Made by a program: the position numbers and the translations under genes
Shown: one piece after another, positions 9,495 to 17,816 of the stretch
Numbering within the stretch: position 1 is the stretch's first letter
Layout of the letters: every line of letters begins with the position of its first letter
Origin: Clostridium sp.
Lineage (GTDB): Bacteria > Bacillota > Clostridia > Lachnospirales > Lachnospiraceae
Reading direction: 5' to 3'
Assembly: GCA_031275405.1 (NCBI GenBank)
Contig: JAISOV010000046.1
Span: 1-64,000 of the forward strand
DNA length: 64,000 nucleotides
The notes under the pieces: model-generated
The model's database searches: none
Seen by the model: only the letters and a program-made list of their open reading frames with translations
What the model was told of the DNA's origin: nothing

Positions 9495-10633
9495 ATGCCC
9501 CCCGTTTCCGGGCGGGAACCATCCCTTGCGGGCGTCAGTTCCGCCGCTGTCCTGCTTGCGCGAAGCGCCTGTGCCTGTGCCAGCTTCTCCGGATAATCCT
9601 CGGAGGTATAATAGAGCCTGCGGACAGGCGGCGGCAGGGGGATTTCCACTTTCTGCCCGGACAGAGCCGCCAGCAGTTCGTCCAACATGACCATGCAGCC
9701 GATGGCCGGGGCATTTTTGCCGAACTGTTCCAGGAGGTGGTCATATCTGCCGCCCGTCACGACGGGACTTCCCACGCCATAGGCATAGCCTTTGAAAATG
9801 ATGCCCGTATAATAGCGGTATTTGCTGAGCAGCCCTAAATCAAAGGAAACAAAGGAAGCTGTCCGGTAGTATTTCAGCACTTCATAAATATTCTCAAGGC
9901 GTTCGATGGCGCGGACGGAGCGTGGATTCCGAACTAAGGCTTTTGCTTCCGCCAAGGAGGTCATATTGCCGAACATGTCCGCCACTTTCAGCAGAATGCC
10001 CCGGTACGGCTCCGCTACTGCCCTCTCCCGCAGGAGTTCTTCCGCCGCGAAATAATTTTTGCCGGAAATATATTCCCGGAGTTCATATTCTGTTTCTTCT
10101 TCCAGTCCGGCTTCCTGGCATAGACCCTTAAAATACTCTACCTGCCCGACCGTCAGCTGGAAGCGTTTCAGTCCGGTGGCGCGCAGGGCCTCTACCACCA
10201 GGCTGATGATTTCCGCGTCCGCTTCCACGGAATGGTCGTTCATCAGTTCCGCGCCGACCTGAGTCACTTCTTTCCATTTTCCTTGGAGGTTCGAGGTGTT
10301 CAGGAAAGCGCTTCCCGTGTAGCAGAAACGCAAGGGATCCGTTTCCTCCATAAAGTATTTGGAAGCGCACCTGGCGATAGACGGCGTAAAATCCGGGCGC
10401 AGGACTAACGTGTTGCCCTCCTTATCAAAGAATTTATATAAATCCTTGCTGGGCGTAGTGCCGATCTCCCTGGAAAATACATCAAAAAATTCAAAGGTCG
10501 GCGTCTGGATCTCCTGATAGCCGAAACTCTGTATCGTTTCCTGAAGCTTCTGCTGAACGATTCGCTTCCGGACGTATTCGGTTCCGTAAATGTCTCTGAC
10601 CCCCTCCGGGGTGTGCAGCAGTCTTTTTCTCAT
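9491..10633 (-). CDS. hisZ: ATP phosphoribosyltransferase regulatory subunit
   Basis: 380 aa from ATG 10633, preceded by GGAGGG at good distance; the tracked ORF extends 17 codons upstream without support. It is a HisRS-like catalytic-domain paralogue: 'TPEGVRDIYGTEYVRK', 'TPTFEFFDVFSRE', 'LVLRPDFTPSIARCASKYF', 'LGLLSKYRYYTGIIFKGYAYGVGSPVVTGGRYDHL'. There is no anticodon-binding domain, which separates it from HisS. It forms the octameric complex with short-form HisG and provides the regulatory site. It is the first gene of the his operon. Confidence 0.95.
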   Translation of the reverse strand: MRKRLLHTPEGVRDIYGTEYVRKRIVQQKLQETIQSFGYQEIQTPTFEFFDVFSREIGTTPSKDLYKFFDKEGNTLVLRPDFTPSIARCASKYFMEETDPLRFCYTGSAFLNTSNLQGKWKEVTQVGAELMNDHSVEADAEIISLVVEALRATGLKRFQLTVGQVEYFKGLCQEAGLEEETEYELREYISGKNYFAAEELLRERAVAEPYRGILLKVADMFGNMTSLAEAKALVRNPRSVRAIERLENIYEVLKYYRTASFVSFDLGLLSKYRYYTGIIFKGYAYGVGSPVVTGGRYDHLLEQFGKNAPAIGCMVMLDELLAALSGQKVEIPLPPPVRRLYYTSEDYPEKLAQAQALRASRTAAELTPARDGSRPETGGI

Positions 10634-10794
10634 CCGACCCTCCATGGCTCCCGGATTTGCGTTCCGTGAGTTTGACGAAACCACAATCCGCTCCGCAGAC
10701 CGCAGCTCACGGGCGTTTGCCCAACGGTCGCGCTAGGTACCGTTTCGGCTGCCAGATCACTGTTTTATGGCCAACTTGTTCGCCGCCTATGCGT

Positions 10795-10823
10795 ATGATA
10801 CCCTAATCGGCGGCAGATGTCAA
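10795..10823 (-). promoter_or_regulatory. sigma-A promoter of the hisZGD-IE operon
   Basis: On the minus strand TTGACA (10818-10823) is followed after exactly 17 bases by TATCAT (10795-10800). The start site would be about 150 bases before hisZ. The leader holds short GC hairpins (for example GGGC-aaac-GCCC) but no T-box signature that I can find, so the mode of histidine control is not visible. Confidence 0.8.
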
Positions 10824-10992
10824 GAATTTCAAGCATTCTTCACGTACTCAAAAAGTTTTTCAGCTGCAACTCTTATGATACCTACTACTTGACAAACACC
10901 TGTCACTGGATCTAGAATTAATTACGTTAGCAAAAAAGATGATACTTTTGAGGCTGTACGCGATACTTTAGAAAATGAAAGAAGGCGTTTTA
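10824..10992. other. AT-rich intergenic stretch with an open-frame remnant
   Basis: Between the his promoter and the next plus-strand gene the base composition falls. A plus-strand frame without a start, opening after a TGA near 10900, reads through about 10902-11133 as a charged peptide ('DTFEAVRDTLENERRRFNE...') and overlaps the start of the next gene in another frame. It may be a decayed gene end or chance. No RNA gene or repeat was seen. Confidence 0.35.
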
Positions 10993-11424
10993 ATGAGTCC
11001 GAGATGCTTAAAGAAAACCGCAGTAAAGAGATGCTGTCTCTTCGCGTTCCTTCAAGCGATAGTGTTTGTTACAATATATTGGCTGTCGAAGGCCGTTTTT
11101 TTCGATATTTATTTGTTGAAATGGACGGCGGATAGGAACTATTTGTATATTTGGATACCGGTGCTGGTGTTTACCGCATTTGGAAAAGAGAGAGTTGGAT
11201 TTGCTCTGACCATCGGAAATATCATTGGAATTGTTGTTGGACAAATATTAGGAGACATGCTGAGAAACGCTAATGTGAAAACGATAGTAATTACGATGGA
11301 CGAAGAACAAAAGTATCTATTGAGTTACCATTATGGCGCTTTTATATGGTTTTTTGTTATATTCATCATTTTTGTTGCGAGTATACTTTGTGAGACGATC
11401 AGGAAACGTAGCATGGTACCATAA
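10993..11424 (+). CDS. hypothetical polytopic membrane protein
   Basis: 143 aa from ATG 10993, which has GAAGG seven bases upstream; the tracked start is six codons earlier. About four hydrophobic segments: 'CCLFAFLQAIVFVTIYWL', 'LYIWIPVLVFTAF', 'LTIGNIIGIVVGQILG' and 'FIWFFVIFIIFVASILC'. I recognise no named family. Small proteins with the 'DRNYLYIWIPV.VFTAFGK' pattern seem to recur in Clostridia, but this is recollection only. It is the only plus-strand gene in this part of the window, has no partner and is markedly AT-rich, consistent with recent acquisition. Confidence 0.6.
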   Translation: MSPRCLKKTAVKRCCLFAFLQAIVFVTIYWLSKAVFFDIYLLKWTADRNYLYIWIPVLVFTAFGKERVGFALTIGNIIGIVVGQILGDMLRNANVKTIVITMDEEQKYLLSYHYGAFIWFFVIFIIFVASILCETIRKRSMVP

Positions 11425-11475
11425 AAGGGTAATCTTTCCACAAAGTGATAAGACGGAAAACTAAGGAAGTAAGGC

Positions 11476-12012
11476 TCAGGACTCCCGCTCGTCCAGATCC
11501 TTTTTCAGCATTTCCAGATAAGGAACCAGCACACCGTGGCTCTTTGGCAGGATGTACTCCGGATTCAGTTCCTGCCATTGGAAGCTTTTGCGCCCTCCCT
11601 CCTTTGCCCGTTTCCAGAAATCTTTCAGTATTTCATAGGGCAGATAGTAAAAAAGGTTCTTATGGGTATAAAAAATCAGGAAAAAAGCGATCCCTCCCTG
11701 CTCTTCAAACTTCCCCATGAAAGCTACCTGATGTTCATGGATGTTCCTAAGGGAAAACGTATCCGCCGCGCATTCCTTAGCGTCAAAGCATACGGGAATT
11801 CCCTGTACCGCACCGATGTAGTCAACGGTACTCTTCTGGTCAAAATACGCTAAGGTAATCTGGTTCTGTATCTTGTCGATCTGGATCGGGGTAATCGGCG
11901 TCGGGATCTTCTGGATTAAGGCAAGGCCGCTTTCCGCGTATTTTTCATTGGTTCGGTTTATCATATCCTCTAAGGTGGAACCTCTCAGTCCTCTGGAACC
12001 CCAAGTGGCCAT
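11476..12012 (-). CDS. recU: Holliday junction resolvase RecU family
   Basis: 178 aa from the ATG at 12012 ('MATWGSRGLRG'). RecU family blocks are present: 'RGLRGSTLEDMINRTNEKY', 'LIQKIPTPITPIQ', 'FDQKSTVDYIGAVQGIPVCFDAKECAADTFSLRNIHEHQVAFM' and 'GGIAFFLIFY'. The PD-(D/E)xK-type catalytic residues are the Asp in 'STVDYIG' and the acidic/Lys in 'FDAKE'. It cleaves four-way junctions in recombination and chromosome segregation. The length fits the family. Here it is not next to a penicillin-binding protein as in Bacillus; it follows the pseudouridine synthase after a repeat-filled gap. Confidence 0.85.
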   Translation of the reverse strand: MATWGSRGLRGSTLEDMINRTNEKYAESGLALIQKIPTPITPIQIDKIQNQITLAYFDQKSTVDYIGAVQGIPVCFDAKECAADTFSLRNIHEHQVAFMGKFEEQGGIAFFLIFYTHKNLFYYLPYEILKDFWKRAKEGGRKSFQWQELNPEYILPKSHGVLVPYLEMLKKDLDERES

Positions 12013-12071
12013 CGTGTCTTCTCTTTCCTTTCCTATTTCCGGATAGGTACCCAAACAATATCAACGGTACC

Positions 12072-12223
12072 TAGCGTGAACGCTCATTCACGCTGTGAAC
12101 GCCAGCTTATGCCATGAACGTTATCTGATACACTGTGAATGTTGGCGTATGATGGCTGGCTTACTCTGTGAATACCGGCTTGCGCCATAGACGCTAGCGT
12201 ACACTGTACACGTAGGCTTACGC
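12072..12223. repeat. degenerate ~38-bp intergenic tandem repeat
   Basis: About three and a half diverged units built on 'cactgtgaatgccggcttatg' plus 'ccatgaacgctagcgta'-like halves fill the gap between the pseudouridine synthase and recU. Each half contains a short direct or inverted copy of gctaGCGTa/GTGAAcgc. There is no open frame through it and no conserved spacer, so it is not a CRISPR. Confidence 0.6.
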
Positions 12224-12240
12224 TTGACCCCTTCCATCGG

Positions 12241-13449
12241 CTAGCTTACGCTTAATTCCGCCGCCAGTTTTCGCAACGCCGCAGGCAGGGGGGCAAGAAC
12301 CGTCTTTTTGCTCAGGCCGGACAAAGCTCCGGACAGCTCCGGAAATTCCATCCGGTATGCGTGGAGAAGCTGCGAGGTCACGTGACGGCGGGTACGGTAA
12401 AGCTCGTTCTGTTCGGAATCTCCGTATTTGTAATCTCCGATCACCGGATGGCCGATTGCCGCCAGGTGGGCGCGGATCTGATGCGGCTTTCCGGTAAATA
12501 ATTCCACTTCCAGATAAGTCAGCCCTTTTCCCATGCGGAGCGGTTGATATGCCGTATGGATGTAAGCCGATCCGTCCTGTCCGGATGGCTCCGGACTCTG
12601 CAGCGCATTCCGAAACTGTATCGGGCGAGTCTGTGCCGGACGAACCTGCGCTGAATGAGTCTGCGCTGGATCGTCCGGCTCCGTGCGGGTCTGATCCGGA
12701 TCCGTCTGTACCGTAAATGTCTGCTCTGGGCAAGTCTGTGCCTGATGTATCTGTACTTTATTCTTCCATTGGTCTTTGACAAGATAAGCTTCCATGTCGC
12801 AAGGCGTATCCAGGTATCCCGCCACCATGGCACGGTAGAACTTTCTCACCGCCCTCTCGCGCAGGAGACGGCTAAGCTCCTGGTTTCCGGTCAAGGTCTT
12901 TCCGCACAGCACCAAGCCGCCTGTGTTCCGATCCAGCCGATTGCAGACCGAAGGGCGAAACGTCCGCAGCTCGGCAGGGTCGAGCATAGGCCTGCCTGCC
13001 GGATCCCTGGCTTCCAGCAAATAATCAAGCAGCCAGTCATTTAAGCTGTAATCGGCCCTTACGGCTTTCTGGGTCAGAAGACCGGAAGGCTTGTTGACAA
13101 TCAGGACGTGTTCGTCCTCATAAACGATACGGGCGGACAGATCCTGCCTTATAGCAGAGATTCGCGCCTCAGCGGATGTTTGCGCTTTGCGGGACATCTT
13201 AGCATGGGCCAGCGGAAGTCCCGGGGAACAGGGACCGAACGTTTGCAGCGTTTCCTCGGAAAGATACAGGCAGACTTCATCCCCCTGTACTAGAATTTCC
13301 TTTCCCTGTGCCTTCTTCCCATTCAAGGTGATGTTTTTTTTCCGCAGCATTTTGTAAAGAAAGCCGTTCGGGGCCTCTGACAGATATTTATGCAGAAATC
13401 TATCAAAGCGCTGTCCGGCCTGATTGGCTCCGATGGTCAGTGACTGCAT
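12241..13449 (-). CDS. RluA/RluD-family pseudouridine synthase
   Basis: 402 aa from ATG 13449, preceded by GGGAGGG; the first about 169 codons of the tracked ORF are a shadow over the neighbouring gene. An S4-like RNA-binding domain lies at about 1-75 ('QRFDRFLHKYLSEAPNGFLYKMLRKKNITLNGKK'). The catalytic domain carries 'VCNRLDRNTGGLVLCGKT' with the essential Asp of the RLD motif, and 'GLTYLEVELFTGKPHQIRAHLAAIGHPVIGDYKYG'. It isomerises uridine in large-subunit rRNA or tRNA. A low-complexity insertion rich in QT/DP (about residues 255-320, 'PDQTRTEPDDPAQTHSAQ') splits the catalytic domain and looks like a minisatellite-derived loop. The exact rRNA target cannot be told. Confidence 0.88.
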   Translation of the reverse strand: MQSLTIGANQAGQRFDRFLHKYLSEAPNGFLYKMLRKKNITLNGKKAQGKEILVQGDEVCLYLSEETLQTFGPCSPGLPLAHAKMSRKAQTSAEARISAIRQDLSARIVYEDEHVLIVNKPSGLLTQKAVRADYSLNDWLLDYLLEARDPAGRPMLDPAELRTFRPSVCNRLDRNTGGLVLCGKTLTGNQELSRLLRERAVRKFYRAMVAGYLDTPCDMEAYLVKDQWKNKVQIHQAQTCPEQTFTVQTDPDQTRTEPDDPAQTHSAQVRPAQTRPIQFRNALQSPEPSGQDGSAYIHTAYQPLRMGKGLTYLEVELFTGKPHQIRAHLAAIGHPVIGDYKYGDSEQNELYRTRRHVTSQLLHAYRMEFPELSGALSGLSKKTVLAPLPAALRKLAAELSVS

Positions 13450-13502
13450 GGAGACCCTCCCTATCCGCCGCTCGGACGCGGCTCTCGTACACATGGCATT
13501 CT

Positions 13503-14087
13503 CTACAGGGACACATTTTTCAGCAGCGCGAGGATGCCCGCGGCATTCGTCTCTTCCGCCCGGAGTTCTGGAAGCTGCTCCAGCCGGATCAGGTATCTCT
13601 CCAGCTCCGTGAAGATCTTCACGGAGATCCCCGGAAAGCGGTTCGCTTTCAGGATCCCGTCCAGGTGCCTGCGGAAATCCTGCTCCGGAAACTGCCTGTC
13701 CTCGGCGTATCCGTAAATAGCATTTCCCTGTATGACCAGATGGGCGATCCGGTAATTTCGGGAATAGGAGGTAAAGATAAAGTCGTAACCGCCCGTCAGC
13801 CCTCCTTGCCGGGAGGAAATCGCTTCCCCGGCTGCTTCCGGACAGCCCGCGCTTCGGAGGAACATGACCATATCCACCGCGCTCCTGCCTGCCGGAAGAC
13901 AGCCTAGTACCGCCACGATGGTCAGCAGATTGGTTTTGGTACCCAGCACAAGCCATCCGGCAAAGAACAGACTTAAGGACAGGGCAAAATACAGGAACGT
14001 GCGGAGGACTTCATACTTTTTCTGGGAAGACAGATAATGCCTGGTTCCTTTGTACTTTTCTCTGGAAAACATTCTCATCAGCTGCAT
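13503..14087 (-). CDS. conserved hypothetical membrane-anchored protein
   Basis: 194 aa from ATG 14087 with AAGGAG eight bases upstream; the tracked ORF begins 15 codons earlier. Basic N-terminus 'FSREKYKGTRHYLSSQKKYEVLRT', then two adjacent membrane segments ('FLYFALSLSLFFAGWLVLG', 'LLTIVAVLGCLPAGRSAVDMVMFL'). A cytoplasmic domain of about 120 residues follows, with no motif I recognise. It precedes the pseudouridine synthase by 53 bases and is probably co-transcribed with it. The function is unknown; the layout suggests a membrane-tethered binding or scaffold domain. Confidence 0.65.
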   Translation of the reverse strand: MQLMRMFSREKYKGTRHYLSSQKKYEVLRTFLYFALSLSLFFAGWLVLGTKTNLLTIVAVLGCLPAGRSAVDMVMFLRSAGCPEAAGEAISSRQGGLTGGYDFIFTSYSRNYRIAHLVIQGNAIYGYAEDRQFPEQDFRRHLDGILKANRFPGISVKIFTELERYLIRLEQLPELRAEETNAAGILALLKNVSL

Positions 14088-14158
14088 GGCATAGGCTCCT
14101 TTTGGCGTCCGCGGGTCTTCTTGCACTCTCAAGCAGTCATCCTTATGATCCTTCCCTT

Positions 14159-14282
14159 ACGCTTGCGAACATTACTTACTTATGAGCAGTACTCACTTAG
14201 AAACATTGCCCGCGCTGAGGAACATTGCTCATTTAGGAACATTCGTTCCCGCTTACCAGCATTCGCTCACGCTTGCGAACCT
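14159..14282. repeat. degenerate short intergenic tandem repeat
   Basis: The gap upstream of the 194-aa gene is filled with diverged units resembling 'gaacattgctcatttag' and 'cattcgctcacgcttgc' (about six). The style is like the 12072-12223 repeat but the sequence differs. No frame, hairpin or promoter stands out. Confidence 0.55.
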
Positions 14283-15067
14283 TAGCTTGCATCGGTCATG
14301 GCCTGCAACAGCCATTGGTGCGGCAGATATTTTGCCAAAATCTGAAAGATCTGCATGGGCAGGCCGACCACCGATACCGGTCGCTTGAGGTAGGAATCTC
14401 TTAAGGCTTTCGTTACGACTACTTCCGCAGTGACCAAAGAGAGTTTTTTCATATAGGCGATCTTTCGCAAGGCTGTGTCCGTTCCGATTTTTCCGGCGAT
14501 GTCAAAAAACGGGGTATCCACCGGCCCGGGGCAGACGCCCGTTACATAAATCCCGCGTCCCCGCAGTTCCTCCCCCAAGGCTCTGGAGAAACTCAGCACA
14601 TACGATTTGGTCGCCCCGTAAACGGCAAAGCCTGGCTGCGGGAGGAACGCGGCGGCAGAAGCCAGCTGGATCATACGGCTGTTGCGGCACATATAAGGCA
14701 GACAGCGATAGGTAAGGTGCGTCAGTGCTTCGCAGTTCAGACGAACCATGCCAAGCTGCCCCTCCAGCGGCAGTTCCGAGAACTTCCCAGTCAGTCCGTA
14801 TCCGGCGCAATGAACCAGCAGCCTGATTTTTGCCCGTTTTTCCTCCAGCATATCTTCCAGACGATCTAACTGCGCCTCTTTGGTCAGATCCATCGCAAGC
14901 ACTCTCATCTTGTGCCGCCCTGCGGCGGCAAGCTCCTGCAATCTGGATCGGCTGCGGGCGATCAGCCATATTTCGTCCACGTTGGAAAAATGCGTATCGA
15001 TCCGGCGCACGAATTCCAGCCCGATCCCCGAAGATGCCCCCGTAATTACCACCACATTTGTCGTCAA
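14282..15067 (-). CDS. short-chain dehydrogenase/reductase
   Basis: 261 aa. A Rossmann fold with 'VVVITGASSGIG' (TGxxxGxG cofactor motif), 'HCAGYG' (the NAG position), 'IQLASAAAF' and the catalytic 'YGATKSYV' (YxxxK), then 'GVCPGPVDTPFF'. It belongs to the classical SDR family and uses NAD(P)H for an unknown substrate. The start is a TTG at 15067 with AGGG seven bases upstream; the nearby ATG is in another frame. The C-terminus carries a hydrophobic 'QIFQILAKYLPHQWLLQAM' helix that may touch the membrane. It is separated from its neighbours by repeat-rich gaps, so no operon partner is obvious. Confidence 0.85.
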   Translation of the reverse strand: MTTNVVVITGASSGIGLEFVRRIDTHFSNVDEIWLIARSRSRLQELAAAGRHKMRVLAMDLTKEAQLDRLEDMLEEKRAKIRLLVHCAGYGLTGKFSELPLEGQLGMVRLNCEALTHLTYRCLPYMCRNSRMIQLASAAAFLPQPGFAVYGATKSYVLSFSRALGEELRGRGIYVTGVCPGPVDTPFFDIAGKIGTDTALRKIAYMKKLSLVTAEVVVTKALRDSYLKRPVSVVGLPMQIFQILAKYLPHQWLLQAMTDAS

Positions 15068-15117
15068 ATTTCATCCCTGCCTTTCTTTTCTCTCTATGCG
15101 TCACCAATCATATAAGC

Positions 15118-15207
15118 TATCGGAAGCTGCGAAGCGGCTTCTGATAAAAGGCGCCGCCCTTGCGCCGTTATTCGATTACAAGAAGCGGTTCCTGCTTCTT
15201 GTAATAT
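15118..15207. repeat. three-hairpin composite element, copy A (inverted)
   Basis: Three adjacent stem-loops: cggaagctgcgaagcggcttctg, ggcgc-cgccctt-gcgcc, and attacaagaag-cggttcctg-cttcttgtaat. The same three modules in reverse order and orientation make the two copies at 48498-48678. It lies in the gap between two divergent genes. Confidence 0.8.
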
Positions 15208-15364
15208 ATACAAAATCAAGCTGTTCTATTTCCTTTTCCCGCAGATCTTTTTGAGAAACCGCTGCGAGGCCATCCTGCGCCAAGCTGCTATTCCGCAGCT
15301 CTTGCCGCATTTCTTTTCACCATGGTTCATAAGCTTTAGAAACCCTTCCATAGGACGCTCCCTT

Positions 15365-16447
15365 ATGCTAAGACAAACCAGGCTGTCCGTTTCCACATTC
15401 CTATACAGCGTTCTTTTCCTGATTCTGACTGTCCTTCTCCTGACACATTCTTCCATAGGTCTTTCTTACGCATGGACTGGTCTGGAGCTGTGGCTCACCA
15501 AGATGATCCCCGCCCTGTTCCCTTTCATGGTACTCTCTGGCATCATGATACGCCTGCGCCTGACCGAAAGCTTTTCTGCCCTCTTATATCCGTTTCTGCA
15601 CTGCCTGCTCCGGATACGGAAGAACGTCTGCTACGCGCTCATCATGGGCTTCCTGTGCGGTTTCCCTATGGGGGCGAGAGTGACTGCGGATCTTTTGGAG
15701 AGGAAGCTGATTACGGAACAGGAGGCCCGCTTCCTGCTTGCTTTCTGCAACAACATCGGCCCGGTCTATTTCTGCGGCTTTGTGCTGCCGCTTCTGGAGC
15801 GGAAGCTGGTCTGGCCTTATTTCTTCGGGATGTATGGCCTGCCGTTCCTGTACGGAGCCTGGCTGCGCTATGGCCGGTTTCGGCGGGAGGTTTCGTCCGG
15901 CGGGCGAGTCTCACCGTGGAAGCTTGCTTCGACCGGCGAACTGATCTCGACCGGTAAGCCTGCTTCGTCCGCTGAAACAAGTTCGGCATGGGATGCGGTT
16001 CCCCGCCCTGCCGTTTTGCCCCGCCACTCCTCCGCCCGCAGCAGAAAGCCCGGTGTTTCCCTTCTTAGCGAACTGGATGCCGCCGTTTCGTCCGCCGTCC
16101 AGAATATGCTGCTGTTAGGCGGCTACATGGTTTTTTTCAATCTGCTCAATATCATTCCTCATGTCCTGCTGCGCTCCGTGCCGTCCGCAGAGGGGCTGGC
16201 CTTGCTGATTTCCCCCGTTTTAGAGATCACCGGAGGGCTGAACCGACTGGGAACGGTCTTCCCGCTCTTCTCCCTGCTGCTGCTGCCGTTCGGCGGTCTT
16301 TCCTGCGCCGCCCAGACCTACAGCATGATCAAGCATACTTCCCTTTCCATGAGGACTTACCTGTTCCACAAGCTCTTCCTGACCCTGCTGACCGCCGCTT
16401 ATTACTTAGGGTGGTTCTTCCTGTCCCCCTCCACGTTCCTGCTCTGA
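15365..16447 (+). CDS. YlbJ-like sporulation integral membrane protein
   Basis: 360 aa from ATG 15365; the tracked ORF starts 38 codons earlier inside a non-coding stretch. It is a multi-pass protein with about eight hydrophobic segments. The block 'GFLCGFPMGARVTADLLERKLITEQEARFLLAFCNNIGPVYF' is typical of the nucleoside-recognition (Gate) domain in YlbJ, which in Bacillus is needed for spore cortex formation. A low-complexity loop (about 205-260, STGEL/STGKP) precedes the last helices 'LLLGGYMVFFNLLNIIPHVLL'. It converges with the amidase gene, overlapping it by 46 bases tail to tail. YlbJ identity is likely but not certain. Confidence 0.75.
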   Translation: MLRQTRLSVSTFLYSVLFLILTVLLLTHSSIGLSYAWTGLELWLTKMIPALFPFMVLSGIMIRLRLTESFSALLYPFLHCLLRIRKNVCYALIMGFLCGFPMGARVTADLLERKLITEQEARFLLAFCNNIGPVYFCGFVLPLLERKLVWPYFFGMYGLPFLYGAWLRYGRFRREVSSGGRVSPWKLASTGELISTGKPASSAETSSAWDAVPRPAVLPRHSSARSRKPGVSLLSELDAAVSSAVQNMLLLGGYMVFFNLLNIIPHVLLRSVPSAEGLALLISPVLEITGGLNRLGTVFPLFSLLLLPFGGLSCAAQTYSMIKHTSLSMRTYLFHKLFLTLLTAAYYLGWFFLSPSTFLL

Positions 16448-17769
16448 CGGCGCCTCTTGCGGCGCGAACGGTAGACCCCCCACTGAACGGCAAAGACAGC
16501 CAGGAACAGCAGCAGGAAACAGAGCAGGCAGATCTGCAAGAACAGGCCGAAACCGACATTCGTCGTCTCGCCCTCCTGCCCGCCTGGAACCGGCTTCCAG
16601 GAAATCAGGGCGTCCGGCGCCGCCGCTTCCTCCAAAAGTCCCAGACTCTCCTGTCCAAGGTCGGAGCCGTCCGGGCTGCCCTGATCCGAGCCGGAATCAC
16701 CAGGCCCATCCTGCCCGGCTCCCTCCTGCCCAAGACCGGAACGGCCAAGCTCATCCTGCCCGGGAAAGGCGTCCGCCCAAGTTTCTTCCACAAACAGTTC
16801 GTTGCTCTGCGTAAACCCGTCGAACAGATTATAGGCCCTTACGAGGATCCGGGAAGCTGTTCCCACCGGAAGACTGATCGGTAACGAAAACGTATCCTGA
16901 TATCCGCCGGTCAGGGCATCGCTCTGCGGCCAGGGCTGCAAGGGCGAAAACCGCTCTCCGCCGTCTATGCTGTAATCATAATATAACAGCATGGAGTCAT
17001 AGTCCGCCGCGCTGATACTGATTTCAATGACCTGCTCTGCCGGCTTCCTTTCTGCGAACGTAATCATGCAGAGATCGGGAGGCGTCTCGTCTTTCAGGGC
17101 GAAGTCAGAGGACAGGCGGACGTTTTCGGCCAAAGACTGCGGGAAGTCGCTGTAGTCCACCCCCAGGCTCCGGCTGGTCAGCCCGAAATACTTTGCCGCC
17201 GCCGTGGCATCCGCCCTTCCAAAAGCCTCCAATTCCTCTTCCGTATCGCAGAAAGGAACATCCCGTTCCTCGTCCACATGGCAGTGTTCCAAAAGGGCGG
17301 ATGGAATCCCCAGCGCCGCAGCTTCCCGGAGGATCCCGTAATAATCCTCGTTCCGGTCGTTTAACCTAGTCTTGACCCCCCGCAGGAACAGCCCTGTCTC
17401 TTGCATAGCCGCCAGCTGTACCTGTCCGAACCGGAAGCCGCTGTCCAGAAACGGTTTCTGGGCGGACACCCAGACTTCCGAACCGAACAGGTCATGATCC
17501 ACGGACGCGTTATAATGGATGCTGAACAGGAAATCGGCGCCCATTTCCTTGGCGTACTGCGCCCTTTCCAGCAAAGAAAGATCCCTGTCGTCGGTTCTGG
17601 TCAGATAGACGGTCACTTGGTCATACAGGGATAATTCTTCATACATGGCCTTGGCGGTGATCAGCGTCATGGATTTCTCCTGAAATCCGTTCTCGATGGT
17701 TCCCTCATTTTCTCCCCCGTGTCCGGGGTCGATCACGATGATGACCGAAGGACGATTAGCGTCTGGCAT
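16402..17769 (-). CDS. N-acetylmuramoyl-L-alanine amidase (Amidase_3), membrane-anchored
   Basis: 455 aa from ATG 17769, with GGGAGG ten bases upstream; the tracked GTG start lies within a hairpin. Amidase_3 zinc motifs: 'VIDPGHGGENEGTIENGFQEK' (His and Glu ligands), 'FLFSIHYNASVD' (His) and 'SALLEHCHVDEERD' (catalytic Glu region). It cleaves the amide between muramic acid and the stem peptide. Then come an Ig-like region (about 250-370), a G/S/D/Q-rich linker with a DGSDLGQ-like repeat, and one C-terminal membrane helix ('LFLQICLLCFLLLFLAVFAVQW') with a basic tail. There is no signal peptide, which is odd for a wall enzyme, so its topology is uncertain. A sporulation role is plausible. Confidence 0.85.
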   Translation of the reverse strand: MPDANRPSVIIVIDPGHGGENEGTIENGFQEKSMTLITAKAMYEELSLYDQVTVYLTRTDDRDLSLLERAQYAKEMGADFLFSIHYNASVDHDLFGSEVWVSAQKPFLDSGFRFGQVQLAAMQETGLFLRGVKTRLNDRNEDYYGILREAAALGIPSALLEHCHVDEERDVPFCDTEEELEAFGRADATAAAKYFGLTSRSLGVDYSDFPQSLAENVRLSSDFALKDETPPDLCMITFAERKPAEQVIEISISAADYDSMLLYYDYSIDGGERFSPLQPWPQSDALTGGYQDTFSLPISLPVGTASRILVRAYNLFDGFTQSNELFVEETWADAFPGQDELGRSGLGQEGAGQDGPGDSGSDQGSPDGSDLGQESLGLLEEAAAPDALISWKPVPGGQEGETTNVGFGLFLQICLLCFLLLFLAVFAVQWGVYRSRRKRRRQSRNVEGDRKNHPK

Positions 17770-17816
17770 GAAAGCAAAACCTCCCGAACGATGTACTAGG
17801 AACTTCCGGACAGGGA

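Noticed and set aside
10634-10794. T-box riboswitch upstream of hisZ
   Set aside because: I could not find the conserved T-box (AGGGTGGNACC-like) or a specifier loop in the leader.
12072-12223. possible CRISPR array
   Set aside because: Units are degenerate and contiguous, with no unique spacers and no cas genes anywhere in the window.
13450-13956. N-terminal extension of the pseudouridine synthase
   Set aside because: The first about 169 codons of the tracked ORF lie over the 194-aa gene; a good RBS and family start occur at 13449.
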